A program made the translations under genes and the position numbers. Shown here one piece after another: positions 17,048-26,912 of a DNA stretch of 64,000 bases. Each line of letters opens with the position of its first letter. Positions within the stretch are counted from its first letter, which is position 1. Under the pieces are notes generated by a model, which worked only from the letters and a program-made list of their open reading frames with translations, did not search any database and was not told where the DNA came from. Origin of the DNA: Streptomyces bicolor (lineage in GTDB: Bacteria > Actinomycetota > Actinomycetes > Streptomycetales > Streptomycetaceae); assembly GCF_000719285.1 (NCBI RefSeq), contig NZ_JOFS01000009.1:457258-521257 (forward strand). Reading direction: 5' to 3'.

Positions 17048-18064
17048 ATGCGCCCGGTGTATCACCCCGCTGGCGCGGATGACGACCTACGCGTCGCGCT
17101 GGTTGAACTGCAGGCAGGTCGTTGGAGGGCTGCTCGGGACCTGTTACGCGGCACGCAGGCCCATTGGACGCTTCGGACTTCACGCACTCAGGTGCTGGCG
17201 GTCGCTGCTGCGCGCTCCGATGTGGTCGATGTGTGGCTGGCTGAGGAGCCGGACAGCTACGACGCCCAGGTGATGCGGGCACGGGTACTCGCCGAACGCG
17301 CTCTGCGCGCACATCGCCAACAGCACCCGGGAGTGGCGGACCTCGAAGCCGGTGCGCGGCATACGGCACTGTTGGCCGCCCGCCGCGCGCAGCAGGATCC
17401 CGTGCCGTGGGTATGTCTGCTGGCCTTGGCGCAGATCGACTCCCGCCAGGTGCTGCGGGAGCATCGTGAATGGTCGTCGGAGCCGATGCTGCCGAGCGGG
17501 CCGTGGGGGCTGCTGCACGAGGTCAACCGTCGCGACCCGTACAACCGCGAAGCCTTCCACCGGGTGCTGCAGTTCCTGCTTGCGCGGGAGGCTCCCCGGG
17601 CTGCGTCGTTGGCTGCTGTCTTTGATTTCGGCAGGTGGGTGGCCTCGTGGGCACCGATCGGCTCGCCGCTGCTGCTTCTGCCGGTGTACGCGCAGGTGGA
17701 GCAGTGCCGACAGCAACTGGCGCAGGGACGGGTCGATCCATTGTGGCGGCGGCAGTGGGTGGAGGAGCCGACGCTCACCTACACGCTCAAAGCCTTCGCC
17801 GAGTGGTTCCTGAAGGGGGACCGGCACTTGCGGTCCGTGGCCGATATGAGCCACCTGGCCTATGCCTTGTGGGTCAGCCACAACTTCGTTGAAGCGGCCG
17901 AAGTTTTCGCCGCCATGGAGCCTTACGCGTCGCGCGAGCCGTGGGGCTCGGTGGCTGAAGGCCCCTCGACGCTGGACCGTGGCGAGGCGCTCTTGCTCCG
18001 GGCGCGAAGGGAATCGTTGTCCTTCGCGCGTACGCACGGGCCACGCGTCGGCCCGCATCCCTGA
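17048..18064 (+). CDS. Helical-repeat hypothetical protein
   Basis: 338 aa from ATG 17048; the frame is open farther upstream but is poor coding sequence there. Rich in alpha-helical, TPR-like segments (DDLRVALVELQAGRWRAARD, HFVEAAEVFAAME-like region near 17880) without a catalytic motif. It precedes a permease/ligase gene pair by 85 bp. I do not recognise the family; a scaffold or sensor for the following operon is a guess. Confidence 0.65.
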   Translation: MRPVYHPAGADDDLRVALVELQAGRWRAARDLLRGTQAHWTLRTSRTQVLAVAAARSDVVDVWLAEEPDSYDAQVMRARVLAERALRAHRQQHPGVADLEAGARHTALLAARRAQQDPVPWVCLLALAQIDSRQVLREHREWSSEPMLPSGPWGLLHEVNRRDPYNREAFHRVLQFLLAREAPRAASLAAVFDFGRWVASWAPIGSPLLLLPVYAQVEQCRQQLAQGRVDPLWRRQWVEEPTLTYTLKAFAEWFLKGDRHLRSVADMSHLAYALWVSHNFVEAAEVFAAMEPYASREPWGSVAEGPSTLDRGEALLLRARRESLSFARTHGPRVGPHP

Positions 18065-18148
18065 CTGTTCCCGCTGCAGCACGTGGTTGGCATGAACCCG
18101 CCCATCGCACGTGCTTGACCCCGTCCCTCGTTTACTGGAGGTTGCTTC

Positions 18149-19684
18149 ATGTTCCGCTCAGGCCCGAGCCGTCAGCGTGCTGGCGGCAAAGCCGATGACG
18201 TGTACCTGCGCGAGCTCGGCTACGAGCCAGTGCTCACCCGGCGCATGGGGCCGTTCGGCAACTTCGCCATCAGCTTCTCCGTCATCAGCGTCCTCTCCGG
18301 TTGCATGACGCTGTACGGCTTTGGCCTGGGCACCGGAGGCCCGGCCGTGATGATGTGGGGCTGGCTCGCCGTCGGCCTCATGGTGATGCTCGTCGGCGCC
18401 GGACTGGCAGAGGTCACCTCCGCTTACCCCACCTCCGGCGCGCTGTACTACCAGGCCGAGCAACTCGGCGGGCGCAAATGGGGCTGGTACACCGGCTGGC
18501 TCAACCTCCTAGGCCTCCTCGGGGCGATCGCCGGCATCGACTACGGCGCCGCGCTGTTCACCGGCGCCTTCCTGAACCTGCAGTTCGGCTTCGTCCCCAC
18601 GCCGGGCAAGATCCTGGCGATCTACGTCTGCATCCTCGCCCTCCACGCCACCCTCAACCTCTTCGGTGTCCGGTTGGTGAGCGTCCTGAACTCCATCAGC
18701 GTGTGGTGGCACCTGGGCGGCGTCGCCCTGATCGTCGGCGTGCTGGCGATCGTGCCCTCCCACCACCAGGACCCGTCCTTCGTGTTCGGCGAGTTCGTCA
18801 ACAACACCGGCTGGTCCAACTCGATGTACGTGGTGCTGATCGGGCTGCTGCTGGCGCAGTACACCTTCAGCGGGTACGACGCCTCCGCACATCTGTCGGA
18901 GGAGACCACCAACGCGCAGGTCTCCGCCTCCCGCGGCATCGTGCGAGCGATCGGCTGGTCGTGGCTGGCCGGGTTCGTGCTCCTGGCCGGGCTGACCTTC
19001 GCCATCCAGGACTACACCGCCACCCAGGCCACTGCCACCGGGGTGCCGCCGGCGCAGATCTTCCTCGATGCCATCGGGCTCGCCGGGGCGAAGGCTCTGC
19101 TGCTCGTGGTGATCGTCGCGCAGCTCTTCTGCGGCAACGCGGAGACCGCTGCCGCCAGCCGTATGGTGTTCGCCTTCTCCCGGGACGGTGCCCTGCCCGG
19201 TTCGCACCTGTGGCGCCACGTCGATGCCCGCTCCGGCACGCCGACGCGCGCCGTGTGGCTGTCGGTCGGCGTGGCCGCAGTGCTTGCGCTGCCGTCGCTG
19301 TACAGCCCGACCGCGTACGCTGCGGTCACCGCGATCAACGTCATCGGGATCACGCCCGCGTACGCCATTCCGATCTATCTGCGGGTCCGCAACCGTCACC
19401 GCTTCCAGCCAGGCCCGTGGAACCTGGGCCGCTGGGGCGTACCCGTCGGGGTGGTCGCCGTCGCCTGGGTGGCCTTCGTGACGGTGCTGTTCTGCCTGCC
19501 CCAGACGCGTCCGGACTCCGGACTCGTCTCCGTGACCACGTTCAACTACGCACCCATCGCCCTGCTGATCGTGCTTGGCCTCGCGTCCTTGTGGTGGCGC
19601 GTCGCGGGACGTGACTACACGGTGCCGGCCGCCGCAGCCGACGCCAACTCGGGCATGGCGAAGATCCAGGAAGAGGTCGTGTGA
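18149..19684 (+). CDS. APC-superfamily amino-acid/polyamine permease
   Basis: 511 aa with about 12 hydrophobic segments, first at FGNFAISFSVISVLSGCMTL. The N-terminal LGYEPVLTRRMGPFGNF is characteristic of GABA/choline-type APC transporters. GGAGG precedes ATG 18149. It overlaps the ligase gene, suggesting that it imports the substrate used by that enzyme, perhaps an amine such as a polyamine or ethanolamine (inference). Confidence 0.85.
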   Translation: MFRSGPSRQRAGGKADDVYLRELGYEPVLTRRMGPFGNFAISFSVISVLSGCMTLYGFGLGTGGPAVMMWGWLAVGLMVMLVGAGLAEVTSAYPTSGALYYQAEQLGGRKWGWYTGWLNLLGLLGAIAGIDYGAALFTGAFLNLQFGFVPTPGKILAIYVCILALHATLNLFGVRLVSVLNSISVWWHLGGVALIVGVLAIVPSHHQDPSFVFGEFVNNTGWSNSMYVVLIGLLLAQYTFSGYDASAHLSEETTNAQVSASRGIVRAIGWSWLAGFVLLAGLTFAIQDYTATQATATGVPPAQIFLDAIGLAGAKALLLVVIVAQLFCGNAETAAASRMVFAFSRDGALPGSHLWRHVDARSGTPTRAVWLSVGVAAVLALPSLYSPTAYAAVTAINVIGITPAYAIPIYLRVRNRHRFQPGPWNLGRWGVPVGVVAVAWVAFVTVLFCLPQTRPDSGLVSVTTFNYAPIALLIVLGLASLWWRVAGRDYTVPAAAADANSGMAKIQEEVV

Positions 19685-21075
19685 TGAACCAGGCTGAGGC
19701 CGCGCCGACCTCCGCGGATCATCCTGCTCGCGTGTTCGGTGTCGAGGAGCTGCGCAGGGCCGTCGGTGCTGGGCTGATCGACACAGTGCTCCTTGCTGTT
19801 CCGGACCTGCAGGGGCGCCTCAAGGGCAAACGGTACGGGGCACGGCACTTTCTCAACCGCGTGCTCGACGGTGGCGCTGAGATGTGCGCCTACATCCTGG
19901 CCACGGACCCCGAGATGACCCCGGTCGACGGATTCGCCCTCACCTCCTGGGCCAGCGGGTATGAGGACCTGCGCGTCGAGCCGGATCCGTCGACGCTGCG
20001 GGTCCTGCCCTGGATGCCACGCACCGCCCTCATCCTCGGCCACGCCCTCGGCCCGGAAGGAGAGCCCATCGAAGTCGCTCCCAGACAGATCCTGCGCCAC
20101 CAGCTGACACGCCTCGCCAGCCACGGTCTGCACGCCCAGGCCGGCCTGGAGACCGAATTCGTCCTCTACCGCGGCGCCTACACCCCGACCAGCAGAATCG
20201 GCCTCAACGGGCTCGTGCCGGTGACCGTCGACAACCTGGACTACGCACTCGACCACCCCCCGGAGTACGACCGGTTCTTCCGGCGCCTGCAGGGCTCGCT
20301 GTCCAGGGCCGGGATGCCCGTGGAGGCCATCAAGACGGAAGGTGCTCCCGGCCAGGTCGAGGTCACCTTCCCCTACGGAGCGGCGCTATCCGCCTGCGAC
20401 AACCACGTCGTCTTCAAGCACGCCGTGCGCACCCTGGCCAACCGGTCCGCCATGACCGCCACCTTCATGGCCGCGCCCCAGACCGGTGTCGCCAGCGGAC
20501 TCCACCTGCACATCTCACTCACCCGCAGCGGCAACCCCATGCTCTCCGACCCAGCCGGCCAACTCTCCGAGACCGGCGGGCAAGCGGTCGCCGGACTGCT
20601 CGCGGCCCTCCCCGGGCTCGCCCCGCTGTATGCGCCGAACACCAACTCCTACAAGCGATTCACGCCAGGCTCCTTCGCCCCCACCCACATGACCTGGGGG
20701 CCGGACAACCGCACCTGCGCTATACGGATCGCTGGCCACGGCACGGGACTGCACCTGGAAGTCCGTCTCCCTGGGGCCGACGCGAACCCCTACCTCGCCC
20801 TCTCCGCCGCCATAGCCGCCATCGTCCATGGCATAGAGCAGCGTCTCACCCCGCCACCGCCCTGCACCACCAATGCCTACGAGACCGTGGACGTACCCCT
20901 CGTGCCGCTCACCCTCGACCAGGCCCGCTCCGCCTTCCGGCACAGCCCCGTCGCTCAGGGGTCGTTCGGCATGGACGTCGTCGAACACTACGCCCACCTC
21001 GCCCAACTCGAGCTCGATCATCACCGCGGCATCGTCACCGACGCAGAACAGGCCCGCTGGTTCACCCGCGCCTGA
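19684..21075 (+). CDS. Glutamine synthetase-like ligase (possible gamma-glutamyl amine synthetase)
   Basis: 463 aa from ATG 19684 (a GTG at 19681 is an alternative). Glutamine synthetase catalytic motifs are present: AGLETEFVLYR, APGQVEVTFPYG, GVASGLHLHISL, NTNSYKRFTPGSFAPTH and LEVRLPGADANPYLALSA. It lacks the adenylylation-loop tyrosine context of GlnA1 and resembles GlnA3/GlnA4/PuuA types that glutamylate polyamines, ethanolamine or anilines with ATP. Coupling to a permease fits a catabolic or detoxifying role rather than ammonium assimilation. Confidence 0.85.
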   Translation: MNQAEAAPTSADHPARVFGVEELRRAVGAGLIDTVLLAVPDLQGRLKGKRYGARHFLNRVLDGGAEMCAYILATDPEMTPVDGFALTSWASGYEDLRVEPDPSTLRVLPWMPRTALILGHALGPEGEPIEVAPRQILRHQLTRLASHGLHAQAGLETEFVLYRGAYTPTSRIGLNGLVPVTVDNLDYALDHPPEYDRFFRRLQGSLSRAGMPVEAIKTEGAPGQVEVTFPYGAALSACDNHVVFKHAVRTLANRSAMTATFMAAPQTGVASGLHLHISLTRSGNPMLSDPAGQLSETGGQAVAGLLAALPGLAPLYAPNTNSYKRFTPGSFAPTHMTWGPDNRTCAIRIAGHGTGLHLEVRLPGADANPYLALSAAIAAIVHGIEQRLTPPPPCTTNAYETVDVPLVPLTLDQARSAFRHSPVAQGSFGMDVVEHYAHLAQLELDHHRGIVTDAEQARWFTRA

Positions 21076-21184
21076 TCCACGCTGCCAGTGACCAGGCCCG
21101 GACGGGGAGGCCCCCCTCGCCGGTGCTGGCCGCCCCGGTAGCCAGCCAAAACCCGGGCGGGTTGAAGAACGAAGAAGGAAGAGC

Positions 21185-21529
21185 ATGTCTGCACGCCCCA
21201 GTACGGTTCCCGACCGGCTGACCCCAGCACAGGACCAGGTCCTCCACAAGATCGCCAACGGTCTCGACACCGAGGCGACAGCCCTCGCCCTCAACATCAC
21301 GCGCGGCACGGTGAGCGTCCAGGCGTCGTCCACGAGCCGTCGGCTCGGGGTGAGCGGCCGCGCTGCTCTCACCGTGCTGCGCGACTCGGCCTTCAGCGAC
21401 GTCACCGAGACCATCATCCCTGTGCGCCGAACGTGGAGCGTCGAGTACGCCACAGGCGATGTGCTCACCGAGGACAACGCGTTCACCGTGCACACCGCCC
21501 GGCGGCATTCTTCCCTGGAAGGACGATGA
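21185..21529 (+). CDS. LuxR-type HTH protein
   Basis: 114 aa, GAAGGAAG before the ATG. DRLTPAQDQVLHKIANGLDT and ITRGTVSVQASSTSRRLGVS form a LuxR/GerE HTH at residues about 10-65, with the middle helix altered. No receiver domain. It overlaps the downstream kinase gene (ATGA), so it may regulate this group. Confidence 0.65.
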   Translation: MSARPSTVPDRLTPAQDQVLHKIANGLDTEATALALNITRGTVSVQASSTSRRLGVSGRAALTVLRDSAFSDVTETIIPVRRTWSVEYATGDVLTEDNAFTVHTARRHSSLEGR

Positions 21530-22569
21530 GCGAGATGGACACGGACTGGAACGAGGAACTGGTGGCCGACGTGCTGGCCGACCAGTACGGGATCGCCGTC
21601 GAAACGGTCGAGATGGTGCCGATGGGCACCGACACCATCAACCGGCGCGTGCTGACGGCCGACGGCCGCCGGCTCTTCGTGAAGGAGTACGGGGCGACCG
21701 TGGACCTCACGGCAGTCCGAGCGGCCTGGGACATGGCGGAGTACTGCCGCGCGGCACAGCTTGCCGTGCCGAGGGTATGGCCCGACCAAGACGGCAGTTT
21801 CGTCGCGGTGGCCGAAGGAAGTGCTTGGGCGGTGGCCGATGAAGCTCCGGGTCGGGTGGCCACCTCGGCGATGACGGTAGCGCGAGCCGAACAGATCGGC
21901 ATGGTCCTGGGACGTATGCACCGAGTCCTGGCCGCCTATCCGCTGCCCCGGCTACGGCAGCACACACGGTGGCGAACCGGTTCGGTCGAAGACGCCATGG
22001 TCAAAGCCGGCGCCGTGCTGGCGGCCGCTAAGCGGCAGCAGCACCCGGACATGGTGCTTCTGAGCCACGAACTCAACCAGCGGTGCGATGACTTGCGCGC
22101 ACACGTGGACGGTCTACGAGCGGGGCTTCCCGAGGAGTTCGTGGAGCAGGCCGTGCACGCCGACTTCACCCGCACGAACATGCTCGTCCTCGCCGATGTC
22201 GTCACCGGCGTCATCGACTTCCGCGGAGCGAGGGCGTTTCCGGCCTGGGAGCTGGGGCGCGCTGCCTTCGACCCCCGTACGGTCGCCATCAGCGACCAGT
22301 GGGCTGACTGCGCTCTGGTGATGATTCAGGCTTACCGATCTGAGAACCCCACTCTGCCGTTGGCCGACGTCGTGGCGTGCGTACGTGTTGCGCTGCTCTA
22401 CATGCTGTTCAGCTTCTACGGCGCGGTCACATCCGAGTACGGCCTGCCTGCGGAAGCGGAAGCGGACTTGCAGCGGCACTGGCACGAGCGGCAGACCAGC
22501 ATCAGCCGACTCCTGGATCTCGAAGATGTGCTCCGCTCCACCACTGAGCGACCTGGAGGCCGAACGTGA
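21526..22569 (+). CDS. APH/homoserine kinase II-fold phosphotransferase
   Basis: 347 aa from ATG 21526. RRLFVKEYGATVDL carries the ATP-binding lysine; AVHADFTRTNMLV is the catalytic motif with HxD kept and N in the usual place; VVTGVIDFRGA is the metal-binding DF motif. In actinobacteria such kinases phosphorylate small molecules or antibiotics. It is coupled to the LuxR-like gene before it. Substrate unknown. Confidence 0.75.
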   Translation: MSEMDTDWNEELVADVLADQYGIAVETVEMVPMGTDTINRRVLTADGRRLFVKEYGATVDLTAVRAAWDMAEYCRAAQLAVPRVWPDQDGSFVAVAEGSAWAVADEAPGRVATSAMTVARAEQIGMVLGRMHRVLAAYPLPRLRQHTRWRTGSVEDAMVKAGAVLAAAKRQQHPDMVLLSHELNQRCDDLRAHVDGLRAGLPEEFVEQAVHADFTRTNMLVLADVVTGVIDFRGARAFPAWELGRAAFDPRTVAISDQWADCALVMIQAYRSENPTLPLADVVACVRVALLYMLFSFYGAVTSEYGLPAEAEADLQRHWHERQTSISRLLDLEDVLRSTTERPGGRT

Positions 22570-22709
22570 TCGATGCGTGGCACTGGCTCGTGACCGGCAG
22601 CTCTTACCCCTGCCACCCGCATGCCGTCTCCGGAACCGCGGAGCCCGCCAAGGGGTTGCACGAAAGGGTGCTGAAAGTGGCATGTTCCCGCGCTGAAGCG
22701 CGCCCTGGC

Positions 22710-23186
22710 TCAGTCTTGAGCCTGGCCCCAGTAGTCCGACAGCATCTCGGCTGGCCACTTCGGCTCCCGGACTTCGCCACGGGGACCCATTTCCGCGAAG
22801 TATGGCCCCAGGTCGTAGACGGGGGTGCCGTCGATAGCGTCGAGGTCGGTGACGTGCAGGTCCAGGCCGTTGACCTTAAGGAGGCGTGGGAAGGACTGCG
22901 CGAGCTGGTTCGGGCGACGATGGTTTCGGTGCACGAACGTGCCGGTGGCCGGCCACCGCGGGTTGTTACGAGGGCTGCGTGCATGCAGGGCGACATCACT
23001 GGGAGACGCCTTGTGGAAGTGCCAGACGACCAGCAGGTGGGAGAACTCCTCAAGGCCCCGTACCACCTCGAGGGGGAAGCCGCTGTTCAGTCGGATGATC
23101 GCGCTCCCGCTCCAATGGTCGTCGGTGACTTCGGTACGCCCTCCAACCACGATGCCGATGGGCTTGATCTCCAGCGACTGAGTCAT
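22710..23186 (-). CDS. trmO: tRNA (adenine(37)-N6)-methyltransferase-like protein TrmO
   Basis: 158 aa from ATG 23186 with AAGGGGA upstream. VVRGLEEFSHLLVVWHFHKA, ARSPRNNPRWPATGTFVHR and VTDLDAIDGTPVYDLGPYF are the conserved blocks of the TrmO/YaeB/VirR family (DUF UPF0066), which N6-methylates t6A37 in tRNA using SAM. NRPNP-like RRPNQLAQS is present. Soluble, single gene. In actinobacteria many paralogues of this fold act elsewhere, so the tRNA substrate is likely but not certain. Confidence 0.75.
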   Translation of the reverse strand: MTQSLEIKPIGIVVGGRTEVTDDHWSGSAIIRLNSGFPLEVVRGLEEFSHLLVVWHFHKASPSDVALHARSPRNNPRWPATGTFVHRNHRRPNQLAQSFPRLLKVNGLDLHVTDLDAIDGTPVYDLGPYFAEMGPRGEVREPKWPAEMLSDYWGQAQD

Positions 23187-23564
23187 GCGCTTTCCCCTTG
23201 ATCCTCGTCGTGACGCCGTCAATCTACGGGGGCCAGACGGGCGTCAGAGCATCCAACTCGGCGATGGCCGGGGACCGACACGCTGCCGTGGCCCTCACGT
23301 TGGTCATCACGCCGTAGGGCGACGGAACACGGTCGCCCCTCGGGCAGGAAACCTCAAAAGTCACAACCGCCACAGGTGTCGGCGTTTCGGCCAACTTCGG
23401 TCGCCCTGAAAGCCGTACGTCACCACGACCACGCGTTCGACGCCCCCAGATTCCAGGCCTGTGCGTCGTCCGAAATCGAGCGCGTTCGATTCGCTCGCAG
23501 CCTCGTTGAGCCTGGCACCGCGACACCGCCCAGGTGCCGCAACAACCGCACAGGAGGGACGCAG

Positions 23565-25454
23565 TTGACCGCCACTGACACCCCGATCGAAGCCCCGCAA
23601 ACGCCCCCTCCTCCGCCCCCAGCGACCATCTCGTTCGAGAGCAACTACGGGAAGAACCCGCTGGGAGAGGCCACCTTCACAGCCATGTGCGCCCGGCTGC
23701 CCAGCGTGTTGCGGCAGACCGCGCAGATGGCGTGGGCCATCGACCGGCTGGCCGTCATCCTGCTCCTGGTGTGCCAGGTGCTCACCGGCGTCACCGCCGC
23801 CGTAGTGCTGGCATTCACGGCAAAGGCCATGCAGCACCTCGTCGGTGACGGGCCCGTGTCCGAACGGCTGCACGCCGCCTTCCCCGCGCTCGTGGTCATC
23901 ACGGCAGCGGTCGCCGTTGGCCGAATCTCCAGCGCGCTGTCCTCCTACGGTGACGGCCGGATCAGCCCCGGGTTGATCACGGCGGCCGACACCGCCCTGG
24001 TCGAGGCAGTCTGCCGAGTGGAAGCCTCCGCATACAGCGAAGACGGGTTCGCCAACCGGCAGGAAGCCGCCGAAGTCGGCGTCTCGCGCACCACGATGAT
24101 GGTCAAGGACGCGCAGCGGTTCACGGCTGCTTCCGTTCGTATGATCGCCGCCAGCGGAGTCCTCACGGCGCTGCACCCTCTGATGCTGCCGTTGCTACTC
24201 CTGGCTGTCGTGCCCGCGGGCCTCGGTGCCGTGCTCTCCGCCCGAGTCGACTACGAGACGCACTACGCCAACGTCGGTGACCGCAACGTACGAGGCATGA
24301 TGCGCTGGTGGGCGACCACCTCCCGACACGGCGACGAAGTCCGTGCCAACGGCATGACCGACTACATCGTGTACTGGTACCGCACTCTGTCCAAGCGCAT
24401 CGACCAGCGCACCCTTACTGCTGCTCCCCGCATGCTGCGCATCGTGCTGACCACCTCGGCTCTCGGTGGCATCTTCCTCCTCGCCACCTGGGCCACCCTC
24501 GCCTGGCTGGCCTCCACCGGACGCCTGGACCTGGCCATCGCCGCCACCGCTGTCGTCGCCGTCCAGACCTCATTGGCCGCCTTGTCCCAGCTCGTCATCA
24601 ACGGGGCTGCACTGTTCCACACCTCCCTGTACCTCGCCGACATGCGCTCCTTCCTCGACCTCGCCGCCGAGCGCGCCCCCAAGCGTGGCGAGGCGAAGAT
24701 CTCCGCACCGGTCGAAGAGATCCGTCTGGAGGATGCGCTCTACTGCTACCCCGGCAAGGAGCGGCCGGCCGTCGACCACGTCTCCCTGACCCTGCGCCGG
24801 GGCGAGATCCTGGCGATCGTCGGCGAGAACGGCTCCGGAAAGTCCACCCTCAGCAGGCTGATCACCGGGATCCTCCTACCCGACAAAGGCCGTGTGACCT
24901 GGGACGGAGTCGATCTGGCCTCCGCCGACCCGAGCAGTGTGTGGGCGCACACGGGCCTGGTCCCGCAGATCTTCGCTCAGTGGCCCCTGCGCGCCCGGGA
25001 GAACGTAACGCTCGGGCAGCCCCGCACCTTCCACGACGAACCCGTGTGGGAGGCCATCGACGCCGTCGGCATGCGCACCGCGATCGAAGAGCTACCCAAG
25101 GAACTGGACACACTCCTTGCCCGAGAGTTCTTCGGTGGCTCCGAACTGTCCGGTGGGCAGTGGCAGAGGTTGGCCTGCTCCCGTGCGCTCTACCGGCGCT
25201 CGGCACTGTTGATCCTGGACGAGCCCACCTCGCAGATGGACCCGCGCGGTGAGCACGACATCTTCGAGGAGATCAAGAGCATCGCCGCAGACCGCATCAC
25301 GGTGGTGGTCACTCACCAACTCGAAAACACCAAGATCGCCGACCGGATCATCGTCATGCAAGACGGCCGGATCACCGAACAGGGCCGATACGAGGAACTC
25401 GCCAACGGCGGCGGGCTCTTCGCAGAACTCCTCGCCCTGGCCAAGGACCGCTGA
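23565..25454 (+). CDS. ABC exporter, fused membrane and ATPase domains
   Basis: 629 aa from TTG 23565 (AGGAGGG at 23552). A proline-rich N-terminal 40 residues precede a six-helix membrane domain (about 70-370). The ATPase has Walker A GENGSGKST near 420, signature SELSGGQWQR near 527 and Walker B LLILDEPTSQMD near 548. This half-transporter should dimerise and export a lipid, peptide or metabolite. No partner half-transporter lies adjacent. An antibiotic or peptide exporter is plausible given the accessory context. Confidence 0.85.
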   Translation: MTATDTPIEAPQTPPPPPPATISFESNYGKNPLGEATFTAMCARLPSVLRQTAQMAWAIDRLAVILLLVCQVLTGVTAAVVLAFTAKAMQHLVGDGPVSERLHAAFPALVVITAAVAVGRISSALSSYGDGRISPGLITAADTALVEAVCRVEASAYSEDGFANRQEAAEVGVSRTTMMVKDAQRFTAASVRMIAASGVLTALHPLMLPLLLLAVVPAGLGAVLSARVDYETHYANVGDRNVRGMMRWWATTSRHGDEVRANGMTDYIVYWYRTLSKRIDQRTLTAAPRMLRIVLTTSALGGIFLLATWATLAWLASTGRLDLAIAATAVVAVQTSLAALSQLVINGAALFHTSLYLADMRSFLDLAAERAPKRGEAKISAPVEEIRLEDALYCYPGKERPAVDHVSLTLRRGEILAIVGENGSGKSTLSRLITGILLPDKGRVTWDGVDLASADPSSVWAHTGLVPQIFAQWPLRARENVTLGQPRTFHDEPVWEAIDAVGMRTAIEELPKELDTLLAREFFGGSELSGGQWQRLACSRALYRRSALLILDEPTSQMDPRGEHDIFEEIKSIAADRITVVVTHQLENTKIADRIIVMQDGRITEQGRYEELANGGGLFAELLALAKDR

Positions 25455-25489
25455 TACCCGACCAACCCACGTCTAGGATCCGCAGTTCC

Positions 25490-26878
25490 GTGAGCACTGT
25501 CGGCGGATCATGAGCACTGTCCGAGCAAATCCGGGTGACCATGAGCACTGGTTACGCTCAGCGGAGGGGGCTGAGTAGACGGCTGCGGCGCGTGCCCCCC
25601 GCACAGCCTGGTCGTGACGTGGCGCATATACAACTGCGGGCGATGCGCAACCACAGGCCCTTCCGCCGTCAAGTCGAAGGTGTAGGTGGGCGCCGGACAT
25701 CTTCCCCGCGCCCACGGTGTCCTTTGAAGTTGGTGACCCTTTCCCAACGGTGGAGTCCCAGCTCAGCCGTCAAGCGTGAAGATCATCCAGTGCCACGCTG
25801 CACCCCGGTAGCGGGTGTCGAACTCATCCACCGTCGTCCAGCCACTCATCCACCGTCCGCCGCCGTGGTATTTCGCCTGGCAGGAGCACGTGCACTCGAA
25901 CAGGCGGGCATGCCTGCATGCCCCATTGCACTTCTCGTCAGGGTTGTACTCACGTCCGAGGACAATGCGCTTGTTGCGGCGCAACAGTTGCCTCGTCACG
26001 TTCAGAAAGTGCCGGTTGGCGAACGTCCAGCACATCCTGTCGCCGTTCCACTGGAGACTGTGTGTGGTGGGCAGCAGATCACTGATGAGCCGCTGGTGCT
26101 CCGGCATGCTGCGCCGGGGCAGCCAGATACCGGTCGGGCTGCCGCCGGGGAGAGCGATAGCTGGAAGGTAGTCGCCCCGCCAGGCAGGCAGCCAGTCGGG
26201 CACCGGCACGGGCGTGTTGTCCTCCGCCCGTGACGAATGCCCGGCGCGGTCGAGGAAGACTCGGTGGACGTAGCGGCTCCTGTCCCCAAGAGTCGCCCGC
26301 GGCGCCTCAGTGCGCCTACGCCAACGCAGTTGCGGGTCTTCCTTAGCCAGAGCCAGCGGAACCCGCTGGCCGGAAGCCGTGCAGCGATAGGGCATATCCC
26401 GCGAGCGCCAGTGCGGGACGATTTTGCCATCCTCGACCTTGACGATCTGGCCACATGTGCCACATATGGGTTCCTTCGCCAAGGGGTACGCCTCTCACCT
26501 GGTAGGGCAGTCGCAGCACTATCGCCGGATAGTAGGCGGTTGCGCCCGATCAGGTGGCACAAATCCAGACAGCAGTCTGTTCTCGCCGTGGACCGGCCCA
26601 GCCCGGCGGCCACGGTCCGGTATACGCGCTGTTCCCGGCGATCTGCGCCGCATCTGGGCGGAGTTGGTGGTAAGAGGCACGCCATCCAGCCGATCAGCCG
26701 ACGTTCCACATAGCCGGTGAACCCCGACTAGGGAAACCGGCGATCGTCATGACCATTGGTACATCGTTCGTTGTCACAGGCTCAGCCGAGGGGGAACGCC
26801 GATTGCTCACCATCCACCGACAAACGTCACTGCTCACTGCGCCCGGATTCTGGCGTTTCCGCAGGAGCCAGTGCTCAC
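25490..26878. mobile_element. IS-like element bounded by triple inverted repeats, transposase missing
   Basis: Left edge: GTGAGCACTG at 25490-25499, ATGAGCACTG at 25510-25519 and 25541-25550. Right edge, in opposite orientation: GATTGCTCAC at 26801-26810, CACTGCTCAC at 26828-26837, CAGTGCTCAC at 26869-26878. Both edges also share AATCCGGG. Multiple short repeats at both ends are typical of IS21-family termini, but the interior holds only a zinc-ribbon gene and no istA/istB. A non-autonomous or decayed element is the inference. It sits exactly between chromosomal genes and the truncated phage block. Confidence 0.5.
25763..26482 (-). CDS. Cysteine-rich zinc-binding hypothetical protein
   Basis: 239 aa from TTG 26482 with GAGAGG upstream. 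The N-terminus has a ribbon CGTCGQIVKVEDGKIVPHW followed by CTASG. A C-terminal cluster C-N-G-A-C-R-H-A-R-x4-C-T-C-S-C-Q-A-K-Y-H-G resembles the CxxxC...CxCSCxGxxHG motif seen in actinobacterial plasmid and phage proteins. Between them is a YqaJ-like or HNH-free region I cannot assign. Lies inside the repeat-bounded IS-like segment. Confidence 0.65.
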   Translation of the reverse strand: MAKEPICGTCGQIVKVEDGKIVPHWRSRDMPYRCTASGQRVPLALAKEDPQLRWRRRTEAPRATLGDRSRYVHRVFLDRAGHSSRAEDNTPVPVPDWLPAWRGDYLPAIALPGGSPTGIWLPRRSMPEHQRLISDLLPTTHSLQWNGDRMCWTFANRHFLNVTRQLLRRNKRIVLGREYNPDEKCNGACRHARLFECTCSCQAKYHGGGRWMSGWTTVDEFDTRYRGAAWHWMIFTLDG

Positions 26879-26912
26879 GAAGTCGCGGACCCTAGACCAC
26901 GGCGGGCGGACG
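26483..26912. other. Non-coding stretch with right-hand inverted repeats
   Basis: No convincing gene. It carries the promoter side of the zinc-ribbon gene and the three right-hand GCTCAC repeats (26801-26878). Confidence 0.5.

Noticed and set aside
16621..18064. Conjugation/spread locus of a pSAM2-type element
   Set aside because: Only a small membrane protein is reminiscent; no FtsK-like Tra, replication initiator or integrase is near.
18301..19614. 437-aa plus-strand frame overlapping the APC permease
   Set aside because: Arg/Pro-rich shadow in another frame of a clear membrane transporter gene.
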